A stretch of DNA of 44,768 nt, from contig CANBWK010000012.1 of assembly GCA_947373105.1 (NCBI GenBank), forward strand, positions 1 to 44,768. Reading direction: 5' to 3'. Shown here piece after piece: positions 15,526-23,263 of this stretch. The stretch comes from Comamonadaceae bacterium. GTDB taxonomy: Bacteria; Pseudomonadota; Gammaproteobacteria; Burkholderiales; Burkholderiaceae_C. Both the position numbers and the translations under genes were made by a program. The notes below the pieces were generated by a model. That model was not told the DNA's origin. It ran no database searches and saw only the letters and a list, made by a program, of their open reading frames with translations. Numbering within the stretch: the stretch's first letter is position 1; each line of letters starts with the position of its first letter.

Positions 15526-17888
15526 GCGGCAAGACCTGCGTTGGTCTTGGCTTTTTCACAGGCCATCAAAATACGTTCTGGCGTGGCCGGCGCATTCATG
15601 TGGACCACCGTTTGGTGATTGGCGCTGGCACTCACAGCATCGCGCAAGGCAAAGTAGCTTGACAAGGCCAACATCAAAGGCGGCTCGCCTACAGCTTTGC
15701 TGTTGAAGGGTGTTGGCTTGATGTTGTGGTTCTCGAAAAAGCTGATCTTCAGGTGTTCAGGCACGTCACCGGCCACAGGGATTTTGTAAGTACTCGGGCC
15801 ATGGGTGAGCAACTTGCCTTTCTTGTCCCAGATGCACTCTTCCATGGTGAGCCAACCCATGCCTTGTACATAAGCGCCTTCAACCTGACCTTTGTCGATG
15901 GCGGGGTTGATGCTATTGCCCACGTCATGCACGATGTCCACCGCTTTGAGCCACCACTCGCCGGTGCGGGTGTCAATCTCGACTTCGGTCACGGCAGCGC
16001 CATAACAGTAGTAATAGAAAGCACGGCCATTCAGGGTCGTGAAGTCGTACTTGATTTCAGGGGTCATGTAGAACCCTGTGACCGACAAGCCCACGCGTTC
16101 TAACCAGGCCTGTTTGACCATGTCAGCCCAGTCGACCGACTTGCCGCCGCCGTGCGCCTGTCCATTGGCAAAGCTGACTTCAGCGGCATCGCAACCGAGC
16201 ATGGCCGCGGCCACGGGTTGAAGTCTTGCACGCATTTGGGCGGTCGCGTTCATGATGGCGCCGCCGTTGATGTCTGCACCACTGGAGGCAGACGTTGCCG
16301 ACGCATTGGGCACCTTCTGGGTGTCAGTGCCCGTGACGCGCACCCATTCGGTTGTGATACCCAAACCGTCGGCGCAGACTTGCGCCATCTTGGTATTGAG
16401 ACCTTGACCCATTTCCGTGCCACCATGATTCACGCTGACCGAACCATCCATGTAAATGCTGAGCAGCGCGCCCCCTTGATTGAGCATGGTCGCGGTGAAG
16501 CTGATGCCAAACTTCAAGGGCACCAAAGCCAGTCCGCGTTTGCGTTTGGAGTTGGTTTTATTGAAGGCGTTGACCGCCTCGCGGCGTTCCCAATAGGCGG
16601 ACTCGGCTTCGACTTGACTCACCACTTTGTCGCCCACCCAGTCTTCGATCAACTGGTTGTATTGCGTGGTCATGGTGGCCGGATTGCCTGAAATCGCAGG
16701 GTCCTGATACAGGTTGAGCTTGCGCACCGTGAGCGCGTCTTTGCCCAGGCTGTTGGCGATTTGCTCGATCACCGTCTCAATGCCGAACATGCCTTGGGGG
16801 CCACCAAAACCGCGAAAGGCGGTGGCACTTTGGGTGTTGGTTTTGCAGCGGTGGCTGATCAACTGCAGCGCAGGAATGTAGTAGCAGTTATCGATGTGCA
16901 GGCAAGCACGGTCGTTCACCGGGCCTGAATAATCGGTGCTGTAACCGCAGCGCGACATCAAAGCGATGTTGGCGCCCAAGATGCGCCCTTCGTCGTCATA
17001 GCCCACTTCGTAGTCAATCCGAAAGTCGTGTCGCTTGCCGGTGATCATCATGTCATCGTCGCGGTTCACGCGCAGCTTGACAGGCTTTTGCAGCTTGAAA
17101 GCCGCCAGAGCCGCGCTCTGGCTGAAGATGCTGGCGTTGCCTTCTTTGCCGCCAAAAGCACCCCCCATGCGGCGGCAAATCACCTCGACGTCGTTGGTCG
17201 TCAGATTCAAGGCGGCAGCCGCTTCGCGCTGATTACCGTCAGGGTGCTGCGTAGACGAAAACAAGGTCATCTGGCCGTCTTCGCGCGGCACGGCGTAAGT
17301 GATCTGGCCTTCAAGGTAAAACTGTTCTTGCTGACCGGTTTCGGTGCTGCCTTTGAGCTTGTGGGGCGCTGCAGCGATTGCAGCGGCTGCGTCACCACGG
17401 GTAATACCTTTGGCGGGCATCACAAAACTTTGCGCAGCCATGGCTTCATCAATCGTCAAGATCGCTGGAAGCTCTTTGACGAGAACTTTGGCTTTGTGCG
17501 CCGCCTCGCGGGCATACAGCATGTTGCGTGCAACGACCACGGCCACGGCTTGGCCAATGAACTCCACTTTGCCCACCGCGAGAAAAGGATCGTCATGGTT
17601 AATGGGGCCGCAATTGTTTTCACCCGGAATGTCTTTGGACGTGTACACCGCCACCACACCATGCGTCTTGAGAATAGCTTCGCGGTCAATGCCATCTCCG
17701 ATCAACTCACCATGCGCCACGGGCGACAAAATCAGGGCCGCATACAAGGTGCCTGCATATTCTGGAATGTCGTCGGTGTAGGTGGCCGAGCCCGTCACAT
17801 GCAAGTGGGCAGATTCGTGAATCACGTCAGTGCCTTGCTGCACATTCGATTCAGGCAGCAGGTTTTTGAGTGCGGTAGGAGCGTTCAT
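15522..17888 (-). CDS. xdhB: Xanthine dehydrogenase molybdopterin-binding large subunit XdhB
   Basis: The 788-residue subunit binds molybdenum cofactor and oxidises hypoxanthine to xanthine and xanthine to urate. The N-terminal aldehyde oxidase/xanthine dehydrogenase a/b hammerhead domain (about 20-150) begins ESAHLHVTGSATYTDDIPEY. Cofactor-binding and active-site segments include EQFYLEGQ, RMGGAFGGKEG, TAFRGFGGPQGM, HGGTEMGQGLNTK and AVGEPPLMLALS, with the catalytic glutamate at Glu735. The ATG directly follows the xdhA stop. Length is normal for the split bacterial enzyme. Confidence 0.96.
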   Translation of the reverse strand: MNAPTALKNLLPESNVQQGTDVIHESAHLHVTGSATYTDDIPEYAGTLYAALILSPVAHGELIGDGIDREAILKTHGVVAVYTSKDIPGENNCGPINHDDPFLAVGKVEFIGQAVAVVVARNMLYAREAAHKAKVLVKELPAILTIDEAMAAQSFVMPAKGITRGDAAAAIAAAPHKLKGSTETGQQEQFYLEGQITYAVPREDGQMTLFSSTQHPDGNQREAAAALNLTTNDVEVICRRMGGAFGGKEGNASIFSQSAALAAFKLQKPVKLRVNRDDDMMITGKRHDFRIDYEVGYDDEGRILGANIALMSRCGYSTDYSGPVNDRACLHIDNCYYIPALQLISHRCKTNTQSATAFRGFGGPQGMFGIETVIEQIANSLGKDALTVRKLNLYQDPAISGNPATMTTQYNQLIEDWVGDKVVSQVEAESAYWERREAVNAFNKTNSKRKRGLALVPLKFGISFTATMLNQGGALLSIYMDGSVSVNHGGTEMGQGLNTKMAQVCADGLGITTEWVRVTGTDTQKVPNASATSASSGADINGGAIMNATAQMRARLQPVAAAMLGCDAAEVSFANGQAHGGGKSVDWADMVKQAWLERVGLSVTGFYMTPEIKYDFTTLNGRAFYYYCYGAAVTEVEIDTRTGEWWLKAVDIVHDVGNSINPAIDKGQVEGAYVQGMGWLTMEECIWDKKGKLLTHGPSTYKIPVAGDVPEHLKISFFENHNIKPTPFNSKAVGEPPLMLALSSYFALRDAVSASANHQTVVHMNAPATPERILMACEKAKTNAGLAA

Positions 17889-19361
17889 TCAAGCCACCTC
17901 TTTCTGTTCTTCAATGAAATCGATCACCAGGTTGCGCGCCACCAAAGCGCGGTACGCCCAGGTGGCTCGCAGGCCGTCTCGTGCGGTGAAGCTGGCGGTG
18001 ATGGCCGCATCCAGATCAGCGGCTTTTACCGCAGTTGGGGATTTGCCTTCAAGTACCGCTTCGAGCTTGGGGGCACGGCAAGGTGATGGGGCTAACCCGT
18101 TGTAGGCCAGCTTCACGCCGCTCAACTTGCCACCTTGGAGTGTGTAGCTGATGGCCGCGCAAGTGGCCGAAATGTCTTGCTCAAAACGCTTGCTCACCTT
18201 GTGGGCACGGAACACCTGACCCGCCACGGGTTTGGGCAACTCCACCGCTTCAATGAACTCGCCCGCTTCCATCACGTTCTTCTTCATGCCAGTGTAGAAA
18301 TTTTCCAACAAGACCTTGCGCTTCTTGTCGCCACGGCGCAGCACCAAGCTTGCGCCCAACGCCATCAGGCATGGCATGGAATCGCCAATGGGCGAGCCAT
18401 TGGCGATGTTGCCTGCCAGCGTGGCAGTGGAGCGGATCGGCGGCGAGCCAAAGCGCCGCAATACTTCTGCAAAATCAGGGTAGGCTTTGGCGATCAAGGT
18501 TTCGACCTGCGTCAACGACACTGCAGCGCCCATGCGCCAGGCTTGCGCTGTTTCGGTCACTTGGCGCAACTCGGCCACGTTACCCAAGTACATGATGTGC
18601 TCTGGGCGCGAGAACTTCTTGTTCACTTGCAAACCAATTTCGGTACTGCCCGCCAGCAAGGTGGTGGTCGGGTTTTTAAGGAGGTAATCAGCAACCTCGG
18701 CAAGCGTGGCGGGCGAGACAAACTCATTACCTTTTTTGGTGCGCACCACGGGTTGAACAATGATGTCGCCATCCAAAGTCAGGGTCGGGGTATGGGCCCG
18801 TTGGATTTCTTTGAGCAAGGCCACATCTGCGTGGTCGTCAAGCTTCAATTCTGATTTTTTTTCGACAGCTTTGAATGCCGCATCAATGATCGGCGTGTAA
18901 CCCGTGCAACGGCACAGATTGCCACTCAAAGAGTCTGTAATTTGTTGACGGCTTGGTGAGGGCAGAACTTGGACCAAGTTGACCAAGCTCATCACAATGC
19001 CGGGGGTGCAAAAACCGCACTGCGAGCCGTGGCACTTGATCATCTCGTCTTGCACGGGATGCAAGGAGCCATCGGCTTTTTTGAGGCTTTCGATGGTCTT
19101 AACCGATTTTCCGTCCAAGGTTGGCAGCAACTGGATGCAGCTGTTGACCGGCACATAGTCGACCCCGTTGCCTGCGGCATTGAGTTCACCCACCATCACC
19201 ACACAGGCACCGCAATCGCCTTCAGCGCAACCCTCTTTGGTGCCTGTGCGCTGGAGCTGTTCGCGAAGATAGTCCAGAACAGTGGTGGTGCGGCGTTCGC
19301 CCTGGGCTTCGACGATTTTGCTGTCGAGCACAAAGCGCACGGTATTAGAGACTTGGGTCAT
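17889..19361 (-). CDS. xdhA: Xanthine dehydrogenase small subunit XdhA (2Fe-2S and FAD domains)
   Basis: The 490-residue subunit carries electrons from the molybdenum site to NAD. The first [2Fe-2S] cluster is bound by Cys45, Cys50, Cys53 and Cys75 (GCAEGDCGAC), and the second by Cys115, Cys118, Cys150 and Cys152 (CGFC and CRC). The FAD domain (about 200-370) shows LLAGSTEIGLQVNKK and ATLAGNIANGSPIGDSMP. A CO-dehydrogenase-flavoprotein C-terminal domain follows. The gene starts 33 bp after a same-strand flavoprotein gene and abuts xdhB (TGAATG), so all three are probably one transcript. Confidence 0.96.
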   Translation of the reverse strand: MTQVSNTVRFVLDSKIVEAQGERRTTTVLDYLREQLQRTGTKEGCAEGDCGACVVMVGELNAAGNGVDYVPVNSCIQLLPTLDGKSVKTIESLKKADGSLHPVQDEMIKCHGSQCGFCTPGIVMSLVNLVQVLPSPSRQQITDSLSGNLCRCTGYTPIIDAAFKAVEKKSELKLDDHADVALLKEIQRAHTPTLTLDGDIIVQPVVRTKKGNEFVSPATLAEVADYLLKNPTTTLLAGSTEIGLQVNKKFSRPEHIMYLGNVAELRQVTETAQAWRMGAAVSLTQVETLIAKAYPDFAEVLRRFGSPPIRSTATLAGNIANGSPIGDSMPCLMALGASLVLRRGDKKRKVLLENFYTGMKKNVMEAGEFIEAVELPKPVAGQVFRAHKVSKRFEQDISATCAAISYTLQGGKLSGVKLAYNGLAPSPCRAPKLEAVLEGKSPTAVKAADLDAAITASFTARDGLRATWAYRALVARNLVIDFIEEQKEVA

Positions 19362-19394
19362 GGTGTGGATGAAGATTCAGGGTAATCCGTGATT

Positions 19395-20921
19395 TTAATG
19401 ACTTGTGCCTGAATTGGGTATGCCTGACCTGTTTTCTGCTTTAAATTCAATGTCATCAATTCGCCCGTCAACGCTCACCCTGTAGCAACGCACATCCAAG
19501 TTGAAAACCTCGGGCTTCACAATCGAATTGCCCATCAGCATGCGGGCGCACTCCTGTATCCCTTCGGGAATTGAAGGGTGCGGAAAAATCAGTTCAGCCA
19601 AATGCGCGATACCGATGTCCATGGAAATCATCAAGGCCACGGCCATGATGGTGCTGGAGGCATGGCTGCCCATCACCCGCATACCCAAGATTTTCATCTC
19701 ATCATCATCGGTCACCAGAATTTTGAAAAATCCATCCACTTTGCTCATTGCAATGGCTCGGCTGACGTAACGGTAATGCATGACTGCAATGCGGTACGGG
19801 ATTTTCCGTTGTCGTGCTTGCTTTTCATTCAACCCCACCGACGCCACCTCGGGATTCAAAAACATGATGGTTGAAATGTTTTCGTAGACCAATGGCTTGT
19901 GTGGAATCCCATAAATCCGTTCAATGGCATGGCGTCCTTCGAGCTCGCCGACGTTCACCAGCGAAATGTCGGCCGTGAAGTCACCCACCGCATAAATGTT
20001 GGGCACATTGGAGCGGGTGTGTTCGTCTTCGATGTTGCCCCTGTCGTTGAGCAACACCCCTGCGGCGTCGAGGCCCAGGTTTTCGCTGTTGGCCACGCGG
20101 CCCACTGAGATCAAGGCTTTCTCCACGGTGTAGGTCTCGTGTCGGCCATCTTTGTAGGTCAAGACGTATTCCACTTTGCCATTGACAATGCGCATTTGAT
20201 CGAGCGAGGCGCCATGGTGAATTACCACACCATTGCTCTCCAAATTGGCCGCGACAGCATGGGAGATGTCTTCGTCTTCAAAGGGCAGGATGTGCTCTTC
20301 CTTGTCGATCAAGAACACTTTGGTTTTGCCAAAATTTGAAAATATGGTGGCGAACTCGCAACCGATCACACCGGCGCCCAAGATCACCATGCTTTTGGGG
20401 AAGTCGGTCAAACCCGAGATGCCATCGCTGGTAAGGATGATTTTTTCGTCAATCGGAATGTGCGGCAAATAGCGGGGCCGGCTGCCGATCGCCATGACTG
20501 TGTTATCGGCCCACAGGCGTTGTTGACCGCCTTGAGCGTCGGTGATCTCAATCTCGTTTTTGGAACTGAATTTGCCGTGTCCCTGAAAAAACTGCAATTG
20601 CCCGCTTTTCTGGAAATAGGCAATTTGTTGTTTCAACTGGGAATGCTTTTCAACCACTGCGCGGTGCACCTGGTTCATCACACTGGAAAAACTCAACTCC
20701 GAGTCATACACCGTGTAACCCAGTTGAGTGTTGCGCGTGAGTTTGTAACTTTCTGACAATTCCCACAGGGTTTTGGAAGACAAGGCTCCATTGAAAAGCC
20801 CTGCACCACCCACTTTACCCCGCTCGACCAAGGCCACCCTATGCCCGTAATCGATGGCCCGCATGGCCGCCGCAAAACCCGATGGACCTGCACCCAACAC
20901 ACACACATCAAACTTTTCCAC
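19395..20921 (-). CDS. Dihydrolipoamide dehydrogenase-like flavoprotein lacking the redox-active disulfide
   Basis: The 508-residue protein has the fold order of class I pyridine nucleotide-disulfide oxidoreductases: FAD motif VLGAGPSGFAAAMRA, NAD(P) motif VILGAGVIGCEFA, second FAD motif IYAVGDFT, and the C-terminal dimerisation domain with PHPSIPEG (His448, Glu453). The segment that normally reads GGTCLNVGCIPSK is GGAGLFNGALSSK (38-50), so both redox cysteines are replaced by Gly41 and Ala46. It may be a transhydrogenase-like or otherwise disulfide-independent enzyme. About 45 extra residues follow the family end. It starts at GTG (20921) with a GGAG ribosome binding site 7 bases upstream. 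It is the first gene of the probable xdhAB transcript. Confidence 0.88.
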   Translation of the reverse strand: MEKFDVCVLGAGPSGFAAAMRAIDYGHRVALVERGKVGGAGLFNGALSSKTLWELSESYKLTRNTQLGYTVYDSELSFSSVMNQVHRAVVEKHSQLKQQIAYFQKSGQLQFFQGHGKFSSKNEIEITDAQGGQQRLWADNTVMAIGSRPRYLPHIPIDEKIILTSDGISGLTDFPKSMVILGAGVIGCEFATIFSNFGKTKVFLIDKEEHILPFEDEDISHAVAANLESNGVVIHHGASLDQMRIVNGKVEYVLTYKDGRHETYTVEKALISVGRVANSENLGLDAAGVLLNDRGNIEDEHTRSNVPNIYAVGDFTADISLVNVGELEGRHAIERIYGIPHKPLVYENISTIMFLNPEVASVGLNEKQARQRKIPYRIAVMHYRYVSRAIAMSKVDGFFKILVTDDDEMKILGMRVMGSHASSTIMAVALMISMDIGIAHLAELIFPHPSIPEGIQECARMLMGNSIVKPEVFNLDVRCYRVSVDGRIDDIEFKAENRSGIPNSGTSH

Positions 20922-20950
20922 AAGGCAACTCCGTCAAGTAAATATCAAAA

Positions 20951-20979
20951 TTGACTTTACTGACAGATTTCTAAGTCAA
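20951..20979. promoter_or_regulatory. Inverted repeat upstream of the flavoprotein-xdhAB transcript
   Basis: TTGACTT (20951-20957) and AAGTCAA (20973-20979) form a 7-bp inverted repeat with a 15-base spacer, 30-58 bp before the GTG start of the flavoprotein gene. Position and symmetry suit a regulator site or promoter element. It does not resemble the TGTATACA operators, so the xdhAB transcript may be controlled differently. Confidence 0.35.
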
Positions 20980-21006
20980 CAGAAGGGTTTTCCCTTGAAA
21001 CCTCTC

Positions 21007-21049
21007 AATTGGGGTCAGATCCCAATTAATCAGCTGACTTCAGCTGATT
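21007..21049. terminator. Two adjacent hairpins downstream of hiuH
   Basis: AATTGGG (21007-21013) pairs with CCCAATT (21021-21027) around GTCAGAT. Immediately next, AATCAGCTGA (21028-21037) pairs with TCAGCTGATT (21040-21049) around a two-base loop. They lie just after the hiuH stop codon on the minus strand and so probably terminate or stabilise that transcript. There is no long T-tract. The first hairpin resembles the GGGGTCAGA-type short repeats seen scattered in proteobacterial genomes (recollection, not checked). Confidence 0.5.
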
Positions 21050-21054
21050 CTTTT

Positions 21055-21408
21055 TCACGACCCACGGTAGGTAGAGTAACTCCATGGACTGGCCAGCAAG
21101 GGCACGTGGTAGTGCTGATCTTCGTGGGCCACGCCAAAATCAAGACTCACTTGATTCAGGAAGTTAGGCTCAGGTAAATCAACGCCTTTGGCCTTGAAGT
21201 AGCCGGCCACGTCAAACACCAAGCGATACGTGCCTTTGCGCAGGCTGGCATGGTCGTACAACATGCCGTCGGGGTTGCGACCATCGGGGTTGAGGGTAAA
21301 GCTTTTCACCAGTGTCGCGATTTCCCCTTGCATGGTGAACAAAAAAACTTGCATCCCCGCAGCGGGGCAGCCGTGCATGGTGTCCAAAACGTGCGTACTC
21401 AAGCCCAT
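21055..21408 (-). CDS. hiuH: 5-hydroxyisourate hydrolase (transthyretin-like)
   Basis: The protein hydrolyses 5-hydroxyisourate, the product of PuuD, to OHCU. It begins GLSTHVLDTMHGCPAAGM, has LNPDGRNPDGML in the middle, and ends HVPLLASPWSYSTYRGS with the diagnostic YRGS tail; conserved active-site His, Arg and C-terminal residues are present. An ATG at 21435 would add nine residues but has no ribosome binding site. The ATG at 21408 has GAAGGG six bases upstream and matches the family start, so it is preferred (117 residues). It is divergent from the GntR regulator, with a shared TGTATACA operator between them. Confidence 0.95.
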   Translation of the reverse strand: MGLSTHVLDTMHGCPAAGMQVFLFTMQGEIATLVKSFTLNPDGRNPDGMLYDHASLRKGTYRLVFDVAGYFKAKGVDLPEPNFLNQVSLDFGVAHEDQHYHVPLLASPWSYSTYRGS

Positions 21409-21449
21409 GGCAAGCCCTTCAAAATAGTTGACCATATTGGTTTACGATA

Positions 21450-21464
21450 GTGTATACAATTTTC
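21450..21464. promoter_or_regulatory. Putative GntR operator between hiuH and gntR
   Basis: GTGTATACAATTTT at 21450-21463 is identical over 14 bases to the site upstream of puuD. The palindromic core TGTATACA is at 21451-21458. It lies 42 bp before the chosen hiuH start and 28 bp before the GntR start, ideal for control of both genes and for autoregulation. The AGACAAAGCA element found at the other two sites is absent here. Confidence 0.65.
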
Positions 21465-21486
21465 TCTTTTACGGTAAGATGAGGGC

Positions 21487-22152
21487 ATGGAAAATTCCAC
21501 TACTTACAGCATCGTTGAGGCTTTGACCCGCGCCATTGTGGAGCACCGCTTGTTGCCGGGTGCCAAGTTGGCTGAACAAAAGTTGGCTTCTCACTTTGGC
21601 GTGTCACGTACCTTGATTCGACAAGCCTTGTTTCAGTTGTCCCAAAACAAGCTGATCCGCATGGAGCCCGCGCGTGGCGCTTTTGTGGCAGCGCCTTCGG
21701 TTCAAGAAGCACAACAGGTTTTCTCTGTGCGCCGCATGATCGAAGCCGAAATGGTTCGCGGCTTTTTGAAAGAAGTGACACCGGCCAAGATCAAAGCCTT
21801 GAAGGCCCACATCAAGCAAGAACGCGAAGCCGTGCACCAAGAAGACGTCTCCGGACGCACTGAATTGCTGGGGGATTTTCATGTGCGCATGGCTGAGCTA
21901 ATGGGCAACCAGGTTTTGGCTGAAATTTTGGGCGAATTGATTTCGCGTTGCGCCTTGATCACTTTGATGTACCAGTCTCGCCATGCGGCAGAACACTCAA
22001 CTGAAGAGCATGAAGCGATAGTGGCCGCACTGGCTGCCAAAGACGAAGCCTTGGCGGTGCAATTGATGAACGACCATTTGACCCATGTCGAAGCCAGTTT
22101 GACCTTTGACCGAAAAATTCCGACGCACGACATTGCGCTGGCCCTGGCCTGA
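21487..22152 (+). CDS. GntR family transcriptional regulator, FCD subfamily (probable purine catabolism regulator)
   Basis: The 221-residue protein has an N-terminal winged helix-turn-helix (about 8-72; LAEQKLASHFGVSRTLIRQAL is the recognition region) and a C-terminal all-helical FCD ligand-binding domain (about 80-205). Conserved FCD positions include FHVRMAELMGN and HEAIVAALAAKDEALAVQLMNDHL, with histidines that usually hold a metal or ligand. It sits between hiuH and puuE, and a palindrome shared with puuD and the NCS2 permease lies in its promoter. It is therefore the best candidate regulator of the pathway, probably sensing a purine or ureide intermediate. Both the ligand and the sign of control are unknown. 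Confidence 0.9.
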   Translation: MENSTTYSIVEALTRAIVEHRLLPGAKLAEQKLASHFGVSRTLIRQALFQLSQNKLIRMEPARGAFVAAPSVQEAQQVFSVRRMIEAEMVRGFLKEVTPAKIKALKAHIKQEREAVHQEDVSGRTELLGDFHVRMAELMGNQVLAEILGELISRCALITLMYQSRHAAEHSTEEHEAIVAALAAKDEALAVQLMNDHLTHVEASLTFDRKIPTHDIALALA

Positions 22153-22172
22153 AGCTTGCATTGAATAACGTC

Positions 22173-23123
22173 ATGAGCACCTACGATTCAACTCTCCCCT
22201 ATCCCCGCGACCTCAAAGGCTATGGCCGTGAAGTGCCGCACGCCCATTGGCCAGGCGGTGCCCGCATCGCGGTACAGTTTGTTTTGAACTACGAAGAAGG
22301 CGGCGAAAACTCGGTGCTGCATGGCGATGCAGGTTCCGAGCAGTTCCTCTCCGAGATGTTCAACCCTGCGTCCTTTCCCGAGCGGCACATCAGCATGGAA
22401 GGTATTTACGAATATGGCTCGCGCGCTGGCGTGTGGCGCATCCTGCGCGAGTTTGAAAAACGTGGACTGCCACTCACCGTCTTTGGCGTGGCCACCGCGC
22501 TGCAAAAGTTCCCCGAGTTAACGACAGCTTTCAAAGAACTCGGCTACGACATCGCCTGCCACGGCCTGAAGTGGATTCACTACCAACATATCGACGAGGC
22601 CACCGAGCGTGCGCACATGGCAGAGGCCATGGACATGCTTCTTAATCTCACCGGTGAACGGCCTTTGGGCTGGTACACCGGTCGTGACAGCCCTAACACC
22701 CGGCGCCTGGTGGCCGACTTTGGCGGCTTCGAATACGACAGCGACTACTACGGTGATGACTTGCCATTCTGGATGAAAGTGCGCAAAACCGACGGCACCG
22801 ATGCGGCGCAACTCATCGTCCCCTACACCCTGGACTGCAACGACATGCGCTTTGCGCTGCCACAGGGCTATTCGCACGCAGACCCGTTTTTTCAGTACAT
22901 GAAGGACACCTTTGACGCCTTGTACGCCGAAGGTGACCCCAACGGAGACAACGCCCCCAAGATGATGAGCGTCGGCATGCACTGCCGCCTGCTGGGCAGG
23001 CCTGGACGCATCACCGCGCTGCAGCGCTTTTTGGACCACATCCAGTCCCATGACAAGGTCTGGGTGGCGCGGCGCATCGACATTGCGCGGCATTGGAAAG
23101 AGACTCACCCGTATGCCGGTTAA
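22173..23123 (+). CDS. puuE: Allantoinase PuuE (polysaccharide deacetylase family)
   Basis: The 316-residue protein converts allantoin to allantoate without relation to the classical zinc allantoinase AllB. It opens with YPRDLKGYGREVPHAHWPGG and continues RIAVQFVLNYEEGGENSVLHGD, the diagnostic PuuE start. The NodB-like core includes DIACHGLKWIHYQ and GWYTGRDSPNTRRL. The frame extends to a TTG at 22161, but the ATG at 22173 fits the family. It lies 20 bp after the GntR gene in the same direction, so the two are probably co-transcribed. A repeat hairpin separates it from the next step's gene. Confidence 0.95.
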   Translation: MSTYDSTLPYPRDLKGYGREVPHAHWPGGARIAVQFVLNYEEGGENSVLHGDAGSEQFLSEMFNPASFPERHISMEGIYEYGSRAGVWRILREFEKRGLPLTVFGVATALQKFPELTTAFKELGYDIACHGLKWIHYQHIDEATERAHMAEAMDMLLNLTGERPLGWYTGRDSPNTRRLVADFGGFEYDSDYYGDDLPFWMKVRKTDGTDAAQLIVPYTLDCNDMRFALPQGYSHADPFFQYMKDTFDALYAEGDPNGDNAPKMMSVGMHCRLLGRPGRITALQRFLDHIQSHDKVWVARRIDIARHWKETHPYAG

Positions 23124-23135
23124 GTCACGAAATTA

Positions 23136-23209
23136 TTGTAGGAGCTTGCCTGCAAGCGATGGCTTTAGGGTATGCGAAGAGAGAATCGCCAGCAGGCTGG
23201 CTCCTACAA
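23136..23209. repeat. REP-like imperfect inverted repeat between puuE and uraD-allC
   Basis: The 25-base arm at 23136-23160 (starting TTGTAGGAGC and ending GCGAT) is matched by the reverse complement of 23185-23209 at 21 of 25 positions, with a 24-base spacer. The TGTAGGAGC...GCTCCTACA layout is that of extragenic palindromic elements common in Pseudomonas and some Burkholderiales. As RNA it would form a long hairpin that could stabilise the upstream puuE message or reduce read-through. The TTG-extended reading frame through it is not real coding. Confidence 0.75.
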
Positions 23210-23263
23210 AAACCAATCACGAACTCAAATAAACACGACCTGAAACGATCACGAAAAAACACC

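Noticed and set aside
17028-18086. 352-codon plus-strand open frame opposite xdhB and xdhA
   Set aside because: It runs across the xdhA/xdhB junction on the other strand; both real subunits have complete motifs there.
23093-23263. 57-residue N-terminal extension of the UraD-AllC fusion from a TTG
   Set aside because: The extension overlaps the puuE end and reads through a REP-like repeat; UraD homology begins at the ATG at 23264.
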